Assembly (NCBI RefSeq): GCF_018205345.1
Contig: NZ_JADRHM010000006.1
Coordinates: 1-55,462 of the forward strand
Source: Fusobacterium sp. DD2
GTDB taxonomy: Bacteria; Fusobacteriota; Fusobacteriia; Fusobacteriales; Fusobacteriaceae
DNA length: 55,462 nt
Reading direction: 5' to 3'
In this document: positions 5,451 through 14,333 of the stretch, piece after piece
How positions within the stretch are numbered: position 1 is the first letter of the stretch
How the letters are laid out: each line of letters begins with the position of its first letter
Translations under genes and position numbers: made by a program
Notes under the pieces: generated by a model
Database searches by the model: none
What the model saw: only the letters and a program-made list of their open reading frames with translations
Told to the model about the DNA's origin: nothing

Positions 5451-6702
5451 TAACATTAAACTACTTTATACAGATAAACAGATTGAGGCCTTGAAAAGTA
5501 CAAATAAAAACTTTTGGGTACTTATCCAACACGGAGCAAAGAGAGCAGGGAAAACCATTTCAAATAATGACCTTTTTCTGATGGAACTTATAAGAGTACG
5601 TAAAATAGCAGATAAATTGAAGGTCAAAGACCCTCAATATATTTTAGCTGGTAATAGTCTAGGAACATTAGAAAGAAACGTATTGATTGAGATAACAAAT
5701 AAATATGGAATAAGATTTAAATTTGATAAATTCAACAGGTTTAAATTGTTTGGTGTGTTGGTGTGTTGCTTTGGTCATGGGACTATTAAAGATTTAGAAA
5801 GAATACGTGGAATGACTAGTTACGGGGCTTACATCAATGAAATTACAACATCAGTAGAGGCAGTATCAAGAGAGATTTTTAACCGTTGTAGTGGAGAAGG
5901 GGCAAGACTTCTTATAGATACCAACCCTGAGCACTGGGTAAAAAAAGAGCTGGTAGATAAAGCAGACGGAGAAAAAATAATCTCTATACATTACACACTA
6001 GAAGATAATACTTTTTTAAGCCCTAGATATATAGAAAATATCAAATTTACTACACCAAGTGGGCAATTTTACGATAGAGATATACGAGGCCTTTGGGTAA
6101 ATGCAGAAGGGACAGTATATGCAGATTTTGACAAAGAAAAAATGACAGTCAAGACAGTAGACAGGAACACAATTGTTAGATATTTATTTGGCGTTGACTG
6201 GGGCTATGAGCACCCTGGGGCAATATCTGTAATAGGAATAGACAATAAAGGGAACTATATCTTACTGGAAACACATAAGAAACAGCACAAAGAAATTGAC
6301 TACTGGGTACAGGTTGCAAGAGATATAAAAACCAAATACGGAAATTATCCATTTTATTGTGACGGGGCGAGACCTGAGCACCTTGCGAGGTTTATAAGAG
6401 AAGGATTTAATGCCTCAAATGCCCGTAAGGAAATATTGTCAGGTATAGAGTGCATAGCAACCCTAATAAAAACTGGTAGATTTTACGTATTAGAGAGTTG
6501 TAAGCCTTATTTTGATGAGGTTTATAGCTATGTTTGGGATACTAAAAGTGGTTTACCTATAAAAGTGAATGATGACGTACAGGACTCAATAAGATACGCA
6601 ATATATACGGATTATATAACAAAACTAGATGTAGGAGCACAAAAGGGACAGCAGACTAATTATTTTAATAATCAAGGCTTTTATAGCTATATAGGAGGAT
6701 AA
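5443..6702 (+). CDS. terL: Phage terminase large subunit (TerL), PBSX-like
   Basis: ATG at 5443 overlaps the end of terS and is preferred over upstream in-frame TTG/GTG codons. The N-terminal ATPase has a Walker A motif GAKRAGKT (about residues 31-38) and a Walker B-like YINEIT. The C-terminal RNase H-like nuclease shows FGVDWGYEH, YCDGARPEH and DDVQDSIRYA, which supply the metal-binding acidic residues. Length (419 aa) and motifs fit the PBSX/T4-like large terminase family. It pumps DNA into the procapsid through the portal and cuts it. The context is a full head-gene cluster. Confidence 0.95.
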   Translation: MTNNIKLLYTDKQIEALKSTNKNFWVLIQHGAKRAGKTISNNDLFLMELIRVRKIADKLKVKDPQYILAGNSLGTLERNVLIEITNKYGIRFKFDKFNRFKLFGVLVCCFGHGTIKDLERIRGMTSYGAYINEITTSVEAVSREIFNRCSGEGARLLIDTNPEHWVKKELVDKADGEKIISIHYTLEDNTFLSPRYIENIKFTTPSGQFYDRDIRGLWVNAEGTVYADFDKEKMTVKTVDRNTIVRYLFGVDWGYEHPGAISVIGIDNKGNYILLETHKKQHKEIDYWVQVARDIKTKYGNYPFYCDGARPEHLARFIREGFNASNARKEILSGIECIATLIKTGRFYVLESCKPYFDEVYSYVWDTKSGLPIKVNDDVQDSIRYAIYTDYITKLDVGAQKGQQTNYFNNQGFYSYIGG

Positions 6703-6705
6703 AGC

Positions 6706-7125
6706 ATGATTAAGAGATTATCTGGAAAAGAAATAAAAGAAGTTATAAAAGCAAGAGACAAACTTTCTAAAATAGATTATTACAAATATTATTTTGACGG
6801 GAGTATTGAAAATAAGCCAGATGAGGCCTATTTGATAGATAACTACTACATAGATTTTACTCTTTACGATGGTTTATGCTTTGTAGGAGTTATAAGGCTT
6901 ACAGGTAAAAAAGGTAATTACATACATGAATTTATAAATCTTTTACTTAACAGGCTTAGAAAATACAAAGAAATATATATGTGGTGCAAGCTGGACAATA
7001 GAATATCTTTAAGATTTCATAAGTATCTAGTTAAAAAATATGATGCAGAACAGCTTATAAAAGCTGATTTAAGCATAGTTAAATTGGAGGTTGAAAAAGT
7101 TGTTAAAAATAGAAAGATTTTATAG
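6706..7125 (+). CDS. Small phage protein between TerL and the portal
   Basis: ATG at 6706 follows AGGAGGATAAAGC. The 139-residue protein is basic, with an alternating helix-strand pattern and a central YDGLCFVGVIRL strand. In T7-like phages a GNAT-fold protein is sometimes found near the head genes, and the pattern here would be compatible with a small acyltransferase-like fold, but I see no clear acetyl-CoA motif (Q/R-x-x-G-x-G/A). Function unknown; probably a minor virion or morphogenesis protein. Its end overlaps the start of the next gene. Confidence 0.5.
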   Translation: MIKRLSGKEIKEVIKARDKLSKIDYYKYYFDGSIENKPDEAYLIDNYYIDFTLYDGLCFVGVIRLTGKKGNYIHEFINLLLNRLRKYKEIYMWCKLDNRISLRFHKYLVKKYDAEQLIKADLSIVKLEVEKVVKNRKIL

Positions 7126-7612
7126 TTTAAAAGAATTGTACAGAAAAGAAAAAACTTACTATAAAGGCGGTGGGGTTAGTACTTTTGTTGGAGATTTAAC
7201 AGGGGGATTAATAGGAGACAGTCACGCAGAAAAAGCCCAACGGAGAGCAATGGAAGAGCAGGCAGAACAGGCAAGACGGCAAGCTGAACTATATCAGAAA
7301 CAAATGGAAGAGGAAAATAAAAGACGTATAGAAGAAGCTAAAAGAGCAGCAGAGGAAGCTAAAAGAGCAAGAGAAGCTCAGGAAAAAGCAATAAGAGAAG
7401 CTGAAGAGAAAAGAAAAGCAGAAGCGGACTTCACAAGACAGGTAGCACAGGACAGTCAGACACTGGATAAAACAGCAATAAATCAACAACAGACTTTTAA
7501 TAAAGCAAGTACAACGATAGATTATAGCAATACCCAAGATAAGACCTTTAAAAATGATGATGAGGATAAGGACAAAGATAAGTTAAGAAAAGCCTTTAAA
7601 TACAGATTATAG
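7100..7612 (+). CDS. Coiled-coil phage virion or assembly protein
   Basis: The start is taken as TTG 7100, 9 bases after GGAGG (7086-7090); a TTG at 7091 abuts the ribosome-binding site. After a glycine-rich patch (KGGG, then GDLTGGLIGD) the 170-residue protein has a long Ala/Glu/Lys/Arg-rich segment (roughly residues 45-125) that should form one continuous coiled coil, then a polar acidic tail with basic end. T7-like phages carry small minor virion proteins in this area that are ejected or that help core assembly, so such a role is plausible. No catalytic motif is seen. Confidence 0.55.
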   Translation: MLKIERFYSLKELYRKEKTYYKGGGVSTFVGDLTGGLIGDSHAEKAQRRAMEEQAEQARRQAELYQKQMEEENKRRIEEAKRAAEEAKRAREAQEKAIREAEEKRKAEADFTRQVAQDSQTLDKTAINQQQTFNKASTTIDYSNTQDKTFKNDDEDKDKDKLRKAFKYRL

Positions 7613-7620
7613 GAGGCCTT

Positions 7621-9273
7621 ATGAAAGATATTACAGTAGATAAAATCAAATATTATTTTGAAGTAGCTAAAAAGTATAAAGATGACATTAAGTCCTCGTA
7701 TAACGAGACTTACAGATATACAGATGTTAATTTTACAATATCAGATGCAGAAACGCAACAAAATACACCAGCTAGGGACATTGACAGTACTATATTAAAA
7801 TCTCAAAAGTTCTTATGCAACTTTATTATGAGTTCAGTTTTCAGTAAAACTGGAAGTTGGGCAACAATAAAGGTCAATGAGAACTTGTTAAAAAAAATTG
7901 TAGGGAATGACCAAATAACACAAGCTAGAGCTGACGAGATAAATAAGGTTTTAGATGAAAACTCTAATACTGTTTATCTTACAAATGACATTACAAACTA
8001 TTATACCGAGACTGTAAAAGCATTAGCTGACTGTATAAAAGTTGGAACAGGAATAAGAAAAATAATAGAGTTAAAATCCAATTCCAAGCCTTTTACATAT
8101 GCTTATCAGAATTTAGATAATATTTATTTCTTAGAAGACAACCTAGGAAAGCCTAATATCATTTTTAAAAGATTTTTACAGAAGAGCCAAAGTGATATTG
8201 AGGATATGTTCGGTCACCTAGGAATAAAGACCGCTGAGGACTTTTTAAGCGAAGATAATGACTATGAAACTAGAATAAACGTAATTGAATGTATAATATC
8301 AGATTTTGACGAGATGACATCAAGTTATAAATACCACCATTTCATATATACTGACAATTTTGAAGAGATGTTATACCAAGGGATTTTAGAATATAATCCC
8401 TATACTATTTTCAGATGGCAGGTAGACAGTTCAAACCCATGGGGTATTGGAATAGGTAGAGAAAACCTTGACCTGTTCAAAGACCTTGAAAAAAAGAAAA
8501 AATTAAGAAATAAACACGCACAAAAAATAGTAGATCCACCAGCAAATTTTTATGGAAGTATAGACTTAATAAACAAAGTCAGCTTAGCAGCTGGGGCACT
8601 AAATTATGGTGGTAGTGGTATTGGAACTGATAAATACGGTGTTGAGCCTATTAATTTAGGTAGTAACCTTCTACCAGTAGACCAGGATATCGCAGATTTA
8701 AGAGAGAGAATACGTGACGTATATATGGCACAACCTCTTGGAGATGTTGGAGATACTAAAAATAGAAGTGCAACAGAAATGACATTACGTCATGAAATGT
8801 TTAGAAAAGAATGTTCAGGAACTTATGAATTGATAAATACTGAACTTCTAGAGCCTACTTTTATGAACGCTTATTACATTTTAAGCAAGAAAGGGCTTTT
8901 AAAAGCTATTGATGACAAAATGGATTATTTACCTATTACACAGATACAGTACATAAATGAATTGACTAGAAGTGCAGGGGCAAGCGAAGTAATGAATGTA
9001 ATAAATTATTATAACTCCATTGCCTTATTAGTTCCTGAAGCTGAAAGAGAATACATTTTAAAAGTCGAAGAGTTTATAGACTGGAGTTCTAAAAAAATGA
9101 ATATCCCATTGAACATTTTAAACACTAAAGAAGAGTTTAAACAATTAACAGCTAAACAGCAACAAATGGAACAATTACAACAAATGGCTGAGGTACAGTC
9201 AGATATTGGGAAACGTAATGATGTTGGACTTAATGACGAAATAAGTAAAGGAGTGAAAAACCTTGGAGTTTAG
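7621..9273 (+). CDS. Portal (head-tail connector) protein, T7 gp8-like
   Basis: ATG at 7621 follows AGGAGGCC. Length (550 aa) matches T7 gp8 (about 536). Sequence marks of the podovirus head-to-tail connecting protein family include PARDIDSTILKSQKFL near residue 50, an NPWGIGIGREN segment in the middle, and PLGDVGDTKNRSATEM before the helical C-terminal part. The portal forms the dodecameric ring at the unique capsid vertex through which DNA enters and leaves, and on which the internal core stacks. The Gln-rich C terminus is the expected barrel region. The next gene overlaps it by 11 bases. Confidence 0.85.
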   Translation: MKDITVDKIKYYFEVAKKYKDDIKSSYNETYRYTDVNFTISDAETQQNTPARDIDSTILKSQKFLCNFIMSSVFSKTGSWATIKVNENLLKKIVGNDQITQARADEINKVLDENSNTVYLTNDITNYYTETVKALADCIKVGTGIRKIIELKSNSKPFTYAYQNLDNIYFLEDNLGKPNIIFKRFLQKSQSDIEDMFGHLGIKTAEDFLSEDNDYETRINVIECIISDFDEMTSSYKYHHFIYTDNFEEMLYQGILEYNPYTIFRWQVDSSNPWGIGIGRENLDLFKDLEKKKKLRNKHAQKIVDPPANFYGSIDLINKVSLAAGALNYGGSGIGTDKYGVEPINLGSNLLPVDQDIADLRERIRDVYMAQPLGDVGDTKNRSATEMTLRHEMFRKECSGTYELINTELLEPTFMNAYYILSKKGLLKAIDDKMDYLPITQIQYINELTRSAGASEVMNVINYYNSIALLVPEAEREYILKVEEFIDWSSKKMNIPLNILNTKEEFKQLTAKQQQMEQLQQMAEVQSDIGKRNDVGLNDEISKGVKNLGV

Positions 9274-9469
9274 AAAAGAATATGAACTTATGCTTGATAA
9301 ATTTACAGGGAATAGTGAGTTACTAAAACTTATTGAAGAGTGCATTTTAGATAATGTAAGGCAACGTGAAATTTATTATTTGAGTAACGGAAGATACCCA
9401 CAACAGCGGGATTTACTTATGAAACTTAAATTTGACTTAAATATTAACATGATGAAGGAGGCTAAATAA
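9263..9469 (+). CDS. Small phage protein between portal and scaffold
   Basis: TTG at 9263 overlaps the portal gene's end and is preceded by AAAGGAG about 9 bases upstream. The 68-residue product is charged and helical, with a REIYYLSNGRYPQQRDLL segment in the middle. I do not recognise a family. Its stop overlaps the scaffold start (TAATG), so translation is probably coupled. Tight packing on both sides supports a real gene, probably a minor morphogenesis factor. Confidence 0.55.
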   Translation: MEFRKEYELMLDKFTGNSELLKLIEECILDNVRQREIYYLSNGRYPQQRDLLMKLKFDLNINMMKEAK

Positions 9470-10191
9470 TGGACCAAGAGAATACAGGACAAGTAGAAAT
9501 GAACACTCTAGAAACAGATACCCAAATACAAGATAATGCACAAATTAATGTTGATGAAGTACCACAACAAGAAGATAATCAAGAGCAACCCCAAGACCAA
9601 CAACAACCTTTTTCAGTTGATGACCTTGACTTTGAAGGGACTTACAAGGTTGGGGAATATGATTTATCCAAGTATAAAGAAATAATCCCAGAAAGTAATT
9701 TAGGGCAGTTAGAAGAGTACGCAAAGAAATATCAAGAAAAAGGATTTACACAAGAACAAATAGAGTACCTAATTGATAACATGCTTGAAGATAGAAACCA
9801 ACAGTTTAATAGGGAGGAGGTGGAAAAAGAACTAAATAGAAGTCTTACAGTAGAAGAAAAAAGAAACTATAAGGCAGTAGGAAGTCAGTTGAAAAGTGCA
9901 CTAGAGGCTGATGGACTAGGACAATACTATCAGGAAGCAATGGCAAACCCAATAGTTTTTAAAATAATCAATAGTGTTTTAAAGACTAAAGGCGGAGTAA
10001 GTGTCGGAGTAAATACCCAAAGGGAAGTAAGGACACAAGGAATGACAGGGTACCAGGCAGTGGAAGAGTTCAATAAGTATTTAAGAAAAAACTTAGGGGA
10101 TACAGATATCCCGAAAAAGCAAAAAGAACTTTTATCAAAATTAAGAAATGACGAAGATATTAACTATTTTAAAGAAGTCTTAGGATTATAA
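9469..10191 (+). CDS. Capsid assembly (scaffolding) protein, T7 gp9-like
   Basis: The 240-residue protein is acidic and very rich in Gln and Asn in its first 50 residues (a disordered tail), with a helical central part and a basic-to-mixed C-terminal helix ending NYFKEVLGL. This composition, and the place directly before the major capsid gene, is that of podovirus scaffolding proteins such as T7 gp9. It would direct capsid protein to form procapsids and leave before packaging. No sequence motif is diagnostic; the call rests on composition and order. Confidence 0.75.
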   Translation: MDQENTGQVEMNTLETDTQIQDNAQINVDEVPQQEDNQEQPQDQQQPFSVDDLDFEGTYKVGEYDLSKYKEIIPESNLGQLEEYAKKYQEKGFTQEQIEYLIDNMLEDRNQQFNREEVEKELNRSLTVEEKRNYKAVGSQLKSALEADGLGQYYQEAMANPIVFKIINSVLKTKGGVSVGVNTQREVRTQGMTGYQAVEEFNKYLRKNLGDTDIPKKQKELLSKLRNDEDINYFKEVLGL

Positions 10192-10210
10192 GACAAGGAG
10201 GATAATAAAA

Positions 10211-11059
10211 ATGGCAACAACAACAAATACAAGACAACAAATTTTTGCTACATCGGTTTTAATGGCTATGGACCAATTGAAAGCAGCAGGACTTAAGAAA
10301 TTTGCAGAAAGAGGAAATGCAAAAGGTGGAGAGTCATATACATTTTACAGAAAGAAAAAATCAACTGCTCAGGATGGAATTCCATCAATGTATGGTTCAT
10401 CAACTTCTTCAAATGGTGGAGATTTTGACAAGTTCACAGCACCAATAGCATTTATATCATCTCAAGATAAATTATCTGAGGAAGATATGAATAAAACAAA
10501 ATTAGACCTAAAATCACCTATTGTTGCAAGCATGACAAATGCAGTATTGCAAAAAGAAGATGAAAAAATAGTAAATGCAATAGTTGCAAAAGATGGGTCA
10601 CTTACCAAGATTGGAACATCAACAAAAGCAATTACTGACATGGACAATATAAGAGCCTTAATAGCAGCAGTTAGAAGAGCACATGTTTGGGCTAAATGTG
10701 GATTAGACCAAAAAAAAGGTGTTGCCCTTGTAATGTCAGAAGATGATTACACTGATTTATCTACATCAGATGTATTTATAAACGGAGATTATAAAGATGC
10801 TTTCGGTGGCGGAACTGGTGACCTTCCATTAACATTTTACGGGGCTGAAATTGTAATTACTGAACAAGCTACAAAAGGTACTCTATATGTAGTACCATCA
10901 TATACTTTTGGATTTGCAAGCTGGGAAAACTCAGTGGGAACAGATACAGTATTTGTACCAACTGATGGTAGAAAGTGGCACTTACAAGTATATGAGTCTT
11001 GTGGAGTTGTAATAATAGAGCCTACAAAAATTACAAAAGTATCAGTTAAAGCAGCCTAA
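10211..11059 (+). CDS. Major capsid protein
   Basis: ATG at 10211 follows a strong AAGGAGGATAAT. The 282-residue protein has an N-terminal helix (RQQIFATSVLMAMDQL), a flexible Gly/Ser-rich loop, a long spine-helix region (around KSPIVASMTNAVLQKEDEKI) and a beta-rich C-terminal part with a SYTFGFASWENS segment, as expected for an HK97-fold coat protein. It lies directly after the scaffold and is followed by an intrinsic terminator, the same arrangement as gene 10 of T7. The length is at the short end for podoviruses. No family name could be read directly. Confidence 0.85.
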   Translation: MATTTNTRQQIFATSVLMAMDQLKAAGLKKFAERGNAKGGESYTFYRKKKSTAQDGIPSMYGSSTSSNGGDFDKFTAPIAFISSQDKLSEEDMNKTKLDLKSPIVASMTNAVLQKEDEKIVNAIVAKDGSLTKIGTSTKAITDMDNIRALIAAVRRAHVWAKCGLDQKKGVALVMSEDDYTDLSTSDVFINGDYKDAFGGGTGDLPLTFYGAEIVITEQATKGTLYVVPSYTFGFASWENSVGTDTVFVPTDGRKWHLQVYESCGVVIIEPTKITKVSVKAA

Positions 11060-11076
11060 TATTTTAATTAATTGAG

Positions 11077-11110
11077 AGGTGGAGGTCTAAGCCTCTACCT
11101 TTCATTTTTT
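11077..11110 (+). terminator. Intrinsic terminator after the major capsid gene
   Basis: AGGTGGAGG (11077-11085) pairs with CCTCTACCT (11092-11100) with one G-U pair, and TTCATTTTTT follows. The late genes continue beyond it on the same strand, so it must be partial or be overridden. T7 has a terminator at the same place. Confidence 0.75.
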
Positions 11111-11120
11111 AGGAGGTAAC

Positions 11121-12665
11121 ATGGATTTTAAAACAGGCAAATTAATTGAAACAGTTAAAGAGTGGTTAGCAGACAATAAAAACAAATTTGAGATAAATGG
11201 AATAGATTTAAGCAGAACTGTTTTTATGTATAGAGAAAAAAGCAAACCTTTTACTCCTATACCAAAGGGCAATTATAGGATTGAAGAGGAAAGTAATAAT
11301 AAATACTTGGTAGTTGATGAGGAAATACAAAAGAAAGCATATGAATATCAAATAATTTATAACACAAGACTAAAAGGCAGTACATACGATGAAGACTTTC
11401 CTGAACTTACAGTTTTAGTAAAGAAATTTAATGAGTTAGTAAAGGACACTAAAGCAATAGAACAATATCTTACAACTGTTGGAATAAAATCAGATACTTT
11501 AAAAATGTCACAGGTATTAACTCCATTAGAGCCAAATACCATGTGGTACGCAAATAAGGAAGGAATAATTGAGAACTTTCCTATTGGCCAATTAAATGAA
11601 AAATATGACGAAATGGTTGAATACATTAGAGCATTAGGAGAGAAAAGTGTAGCAGATAAAACAGCATTATATAAATCCCAACTACTTGAATATTTCAATC
11701 AGTTATCAGAAAATTTGAACTCACTAAAAGAACAGTATCAAATAACTTTAGGAAAACTGGCTGACACTCACACTGATGGGATAAATAAAAAATATAGTGA
11801 TACTCTTAATGAAATAGAGAGATACAGCACCACAGCAACAGAAACCATAAAGAATAAAGTGGAAGATACAGAAACCTATATAAACGCCATCAAAGAAAGC
11901 ACAAACGAAAGTGTAAAACAAGCAGGGCAAACAATACATACAGAATTAAATAATTTTTATCAAGATGCAAATAGCAAATTATCCAATAGTAAAAATGAAA
12001 TGGAAAGCCTTTTAAACCAGGTGGAACATCAAAAAAATGAAATAAAAGATGATATCATTCCAAATTTTAATATTAATGCTGATAAGAAATTACAAGCATT
12101 TAATAATAATGTTGTTGAACAAAAGAAAGAATTTGATAAGTATGTCCAAGCACATGCAACAACACTTAAAGGAGAAAAAGGAGACCGTGGAGAACGAGGA
12201 GAAAAAGGGGAGAGAGGAGCCACTGGGGCTACTGGGGCAACGGGAGCACCTGGGACAACAGATTATAACCAACTTAGAAATAAGCCATCTTTAAATTTTA
12301 TTCCTAAAAGTGGTAATTCAACCTTAAGTGGTAGTTTAACAGTTACTGGAAATTTTTATGCTAATGGTGATGTAACAGCCTTTTCAGACAAGAGATTAAA
12401 AAGCAACCTAGAGAAAATAAAGGACCCTTTAAATAAAATAACACTTATAAACGGATATACCTTTAATATGCAAGGTTTTAAAGACAGAAAAGCTGGAGTA
12501 ATTGCACAGGAAGTAATAAAAGTATTACCAGAAGTAATACATGTACAAAATGGATTTTATACAGTGGCATATGGGAACATTGTGGCCTTGCTTATAGAGT
12601 GTATAAAAGCACTGCAAAAGGAAATAGAGGATATAAAGGGTGGTAACTATGGCATTACCAAGTAG
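11121..12665 (+). CDS. Tail fibre with collagen-like segment and S74 self-cleaving chaperone
   Basis: ATG at 11121 follows AGGAGGTAAC. The first 145 residues are likely the virion-anchoring domain; residues about 150-350 form a long coiled coil. Residues 351-380 are ten uninterrupted Gly-X-Y triplets, a collagen-like triple helix. A short beta stretch (TLSGSLTVTGNFYANGDV) leads to the C-terminal intramolecular chaperone of the Peptidase_S74 family, with the Ser422-Asp-Lys-Arg-Leu-Lys427 cleavage motif. The chaperone drives trimerisation and then cuts itself off. The protein should be the receptor-binding fibre. The next gene starts inside its last codons. Confidence 0.9.
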   Translation: MDFKTGKLIETVKEWLADNKNKFEINGIDLSRTVFMYREKSKPFTPIPKGNYRIEEESNNKYLVVDEEIQKKAYEYQIIYNTRLKGSTYDEDFPELTVLVKKFNELVKDTKAIEQYLTTVGIKSDTLKMSQVLTPLEPNTMWYANKEGIIENFPIGQLNEKYDEMVEYIRALGEKSVADKTALYKSQLLEYFNQLSENLNSLKEQYQITLGKLADTHTDGINKKYSDTLNEIERYSTTATETIKNKVEDTETYINAIKESTNESVKQAGQTIHTELNNFYQDANSKLSNSKNEMESLLNQVEHQKNEIKDDIIPNFNINADKKLQAFNNNVVEQKKEFDKYVQAHATTLKGEKGDRGERGEKGERGATGATGATGAPGTTDYNQLRNKPSLNFIPKSGNSTLSGSLTVTGNFYANGDVTAFSDKRLKSNLEKIKDPLNKITLINGYTFNMQGFKDRKAGVIAQEVIKVLPEVIHVQNGFYTVAYGNIVALLIECIKALQKEIEDIKGGNYGITK

Positions 12666-13068
12666 CGGAAGTATTAGTATGTCACAAATACGTAGAGAGG
12701 CTAATTTAAGCGGTTCAGTTAATCTTGGAAATTCAGCAATAAGAGAAATTGCAGATAGACCTAGCGGAAGTATTAGTATGTCGCACCTTAAAGGAAAACA
12801 TAAAAAAGAATGGGTTTTAATCGAACAATACAGAAGTATACACGGAGAAAGTAGTAATAATGATAGAAAAAAAGTTAGATATTCATTAGAGAAATTAAAG
12901 AATATAATAAATGAAAACTACCCTCCTAAATTTAATAATATAGATGAAAGCAATTGTAAAACAGGAGCAATTTTTATTGACGGTATTTATAAAATACATT
13001 TCACTAGTGTAGATTATGAAACATTTGCAAATGCAAGAATTTTTGCAGATTTATATAGATGGCAATAG
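12649..13068 (+). CDS. Phage tail-associated protein with duplicated SGSISMS motif
   Basis: ATG at 12649 overlaps the fibre gene end by 17 bases; the N-terminal MALPSSGSISMSQI is a recognisable start of many phage tail or fibre-tip proteins. The motif SGSISMS occurs twice (near residues 6 and 42), encoded by an exact 21-bp repeat. The remaining 90 residues have no motif I can name and end in a short aromatic stretch. Standing between the fibre and a DUF4376-like gene, it is probably a minor fibre component or adaptor. Confidence 0.6.
   Translation: MALPSSGSISMSQIRREANLSGSVNLGNSAIREIADRPSGSISMSHLKGKHKKEWVLIEQYRSIHGESSNNDRKKVRYSLEKLKNIINENYPPKFNNIDESNCKTGAIFIDGIYKIHFTSVDYETFANARIFADLYRWQ
12663..12792 (+). 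repeat. Exact 21-bp direct repeat within a tail gene
   Basis: The 21-bp sequence starting TAGCGGAAGTATTAG occurs at 12663-12683 and 12772-12792, in the same frame, and encodes the duplicated SGSISMS motif. Exact identity including third codon positions suggests a recent duplication or gene conversion. Confidence 0.8.
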
Positions 13069-13080
13069 GAGTGATAAAAA

Positions 13081-13791
13081 ATGATATTTTACTATGATAA
13101 AGAAAAAGCAAAAAGTGGCCAACTGTTTTTACTAGGGCAGGAAGATGTAGAACTGACAGAAAAACAGATGCAGGAACAGGGAAAAGAAATATATAAACAG
13201 TGTGTTATTTATAAAGGGGAAAGCCCTTTAAGTGGGTATCCTGTTATAGATAAAGGGGAACTTAGGGCAGCAACTGACAGGGAATTAATAGACATGGGAC
13301 TTAAAACATTAGGAGTAGGCGAAGTTTTAAGTGGTGATTATATACTTGGAGTAGAAAAACCTAATCCATACAGTGTATGGGATGGAACTAAATGGGTAGA
13401 GGATGCAGAACTAAAAAAAGATTATTATTTTAATCTTATAGATACCTATAAAAAAGAATGCCTAGAATATGGATTTGATTACAATGGGCATCAACAAAGA
13501 TGCCGTGACAAAGACGTTGCCTTTATGGTAGCAACAGTAGTGGCATTATTAATAAGCCGTCTAATTAAAAAGCAAGAAAAAAGTGTTCCATGGTATTTTG
13601 AAGATAACCACGGGGAAACAATGGGACTGGATGAAATGGCAATGTTGATGGCATATGGAACTACATTTATCCAAAGTGTTTATGATACTGAAAATTATTT
13701 CAAGACAATTGAAAAAATAGAAATGATAGACAGTGCCACATTTGAAGATAAAAGAAAAGAAATACACAAGAAATTGGCAGGTGAGGAGTAA
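13081..13791 (+). CDS. Tail-fibre assembly-like protein with DUF4376-like C terminus
   Basis: ATG at 13081 follows GGAGTGATAAAAA. The N-terminal half (about residues 1-125) has a short-strand pattern and a VWDGTKWVED segment typical of tail-fibre assembly and fibre-associated proteins. The C-terminal half, with FDYNGHQQRCRDKDVAFM, VPWYFEDN and a helical end, resembles DUF4376, common in phage tail regions. Likely a chaperone or minor part of the fibre. The start of the amidase overlaps its stop (TAATG). Confidence 0.6.
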   Translation: MIFYYDKEKAKSGQLFLLGQEDVELTEKQMQEQGKEIYKQCVIYKGESPLSGYPVIDKGELRAATDRELIDMGLKTLGVGEVLSGDYILGVEKPNPYSVWDGTKWVEDAELKKDYYFNLIDTYKKECLEYGFDYNGHQQRCRDKDVAFMVATVVALLISRLIKKQEKSVPWYFEDNHGETMGLDEMAMLMAYGTTFIQSVYDTENYFKTIEKIEMIDSATFEDKRKEIHKKLAGEE

Positions 13792-14333
13792 TGAAAGTTG
13801 CATTATTAATAGGGCATAACCCAAAAGATAAAGGGGCTTATTCAAATGTATTAGGGCAATATGAATATGAATATTATAGAGATGTATGCAGTATTATCAA
13901 TGAAATTGATGACAGCATAGATATATATACAAGAGAGCCAATAGTAGGCTATGTAGCGCAAATGGTACCAGTTATAGAGGAAATGAATAAACATAATTAC
14001 GATTTTATACTTGAATTGCATTTTAATGCAGTAAAAGACACCAATGTAAGAGGATGTGAAACCTTAGTATATAAGGATAGTAAAAAAGGGCATGAGTTGG
14101 CTTTAAACTTCTTAAAGAAAGTCCATGAAACATTTGATATCCCATATAGAGGTGGAAAACTTATTGAAATAAAATACCAACATGAAAGGGGCGGATATGG
14201 TATATGCAATACTAAATCTCCTTACATCCTGGTAGAGCCTTTCTTTGGAACAAATGACATAGACAGTAGCAAGTTTAAAAATAGACAGGATATAGCAGAA
14301 TTTATAGTTGATTTTATAAGGGGGCAATCATGA
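13791..14333 (+). CDS. Endolysin: N-acetylmuramoyl-L-alanine amidase (Amidase_3-like)
   Basis: The 180-residue protein contains the parts of a zinc amidase: LIGHNPKDKGA with His9, acidic residues Glu25/Glu27 as the second ligand, ELHFNA with His77 as the third, and VEPFF with Glu149 as the catalytic glutamate. It has no signal peptide and no cell-wall-binding domain, as usual for endolysins of diderm hosts, so it needs a holin to reach the wall. It cuts the bond between muramic acid and the peptide stem. The holin gene follows, overlapping by ATGA. Confidence 0.85.
   Translation: MKVALLIGHNPKDKGAYSNVLGQYEYEYYRDVCSIINEIDDSIDIYTREPIVGYVAQMVPVIEEMNKHNYDFILELHFNAVKDTNVRGCETLVYKDSKKGHELALNFLKKVHETFDIPYRGGKLIEIKYQHERGGYGICNTKSPYILVEPFFGTNDIDSSKFKNRQDIAEFIVDFIRGQS

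Noticed and set aside
12049-12294. Open frames on both strands over the collagen-like part of the fibre
   Set aside because: They arise from the GC-rich Gly-X-Y repeat codons read in other frames; the S74 fibre frame explains the region.
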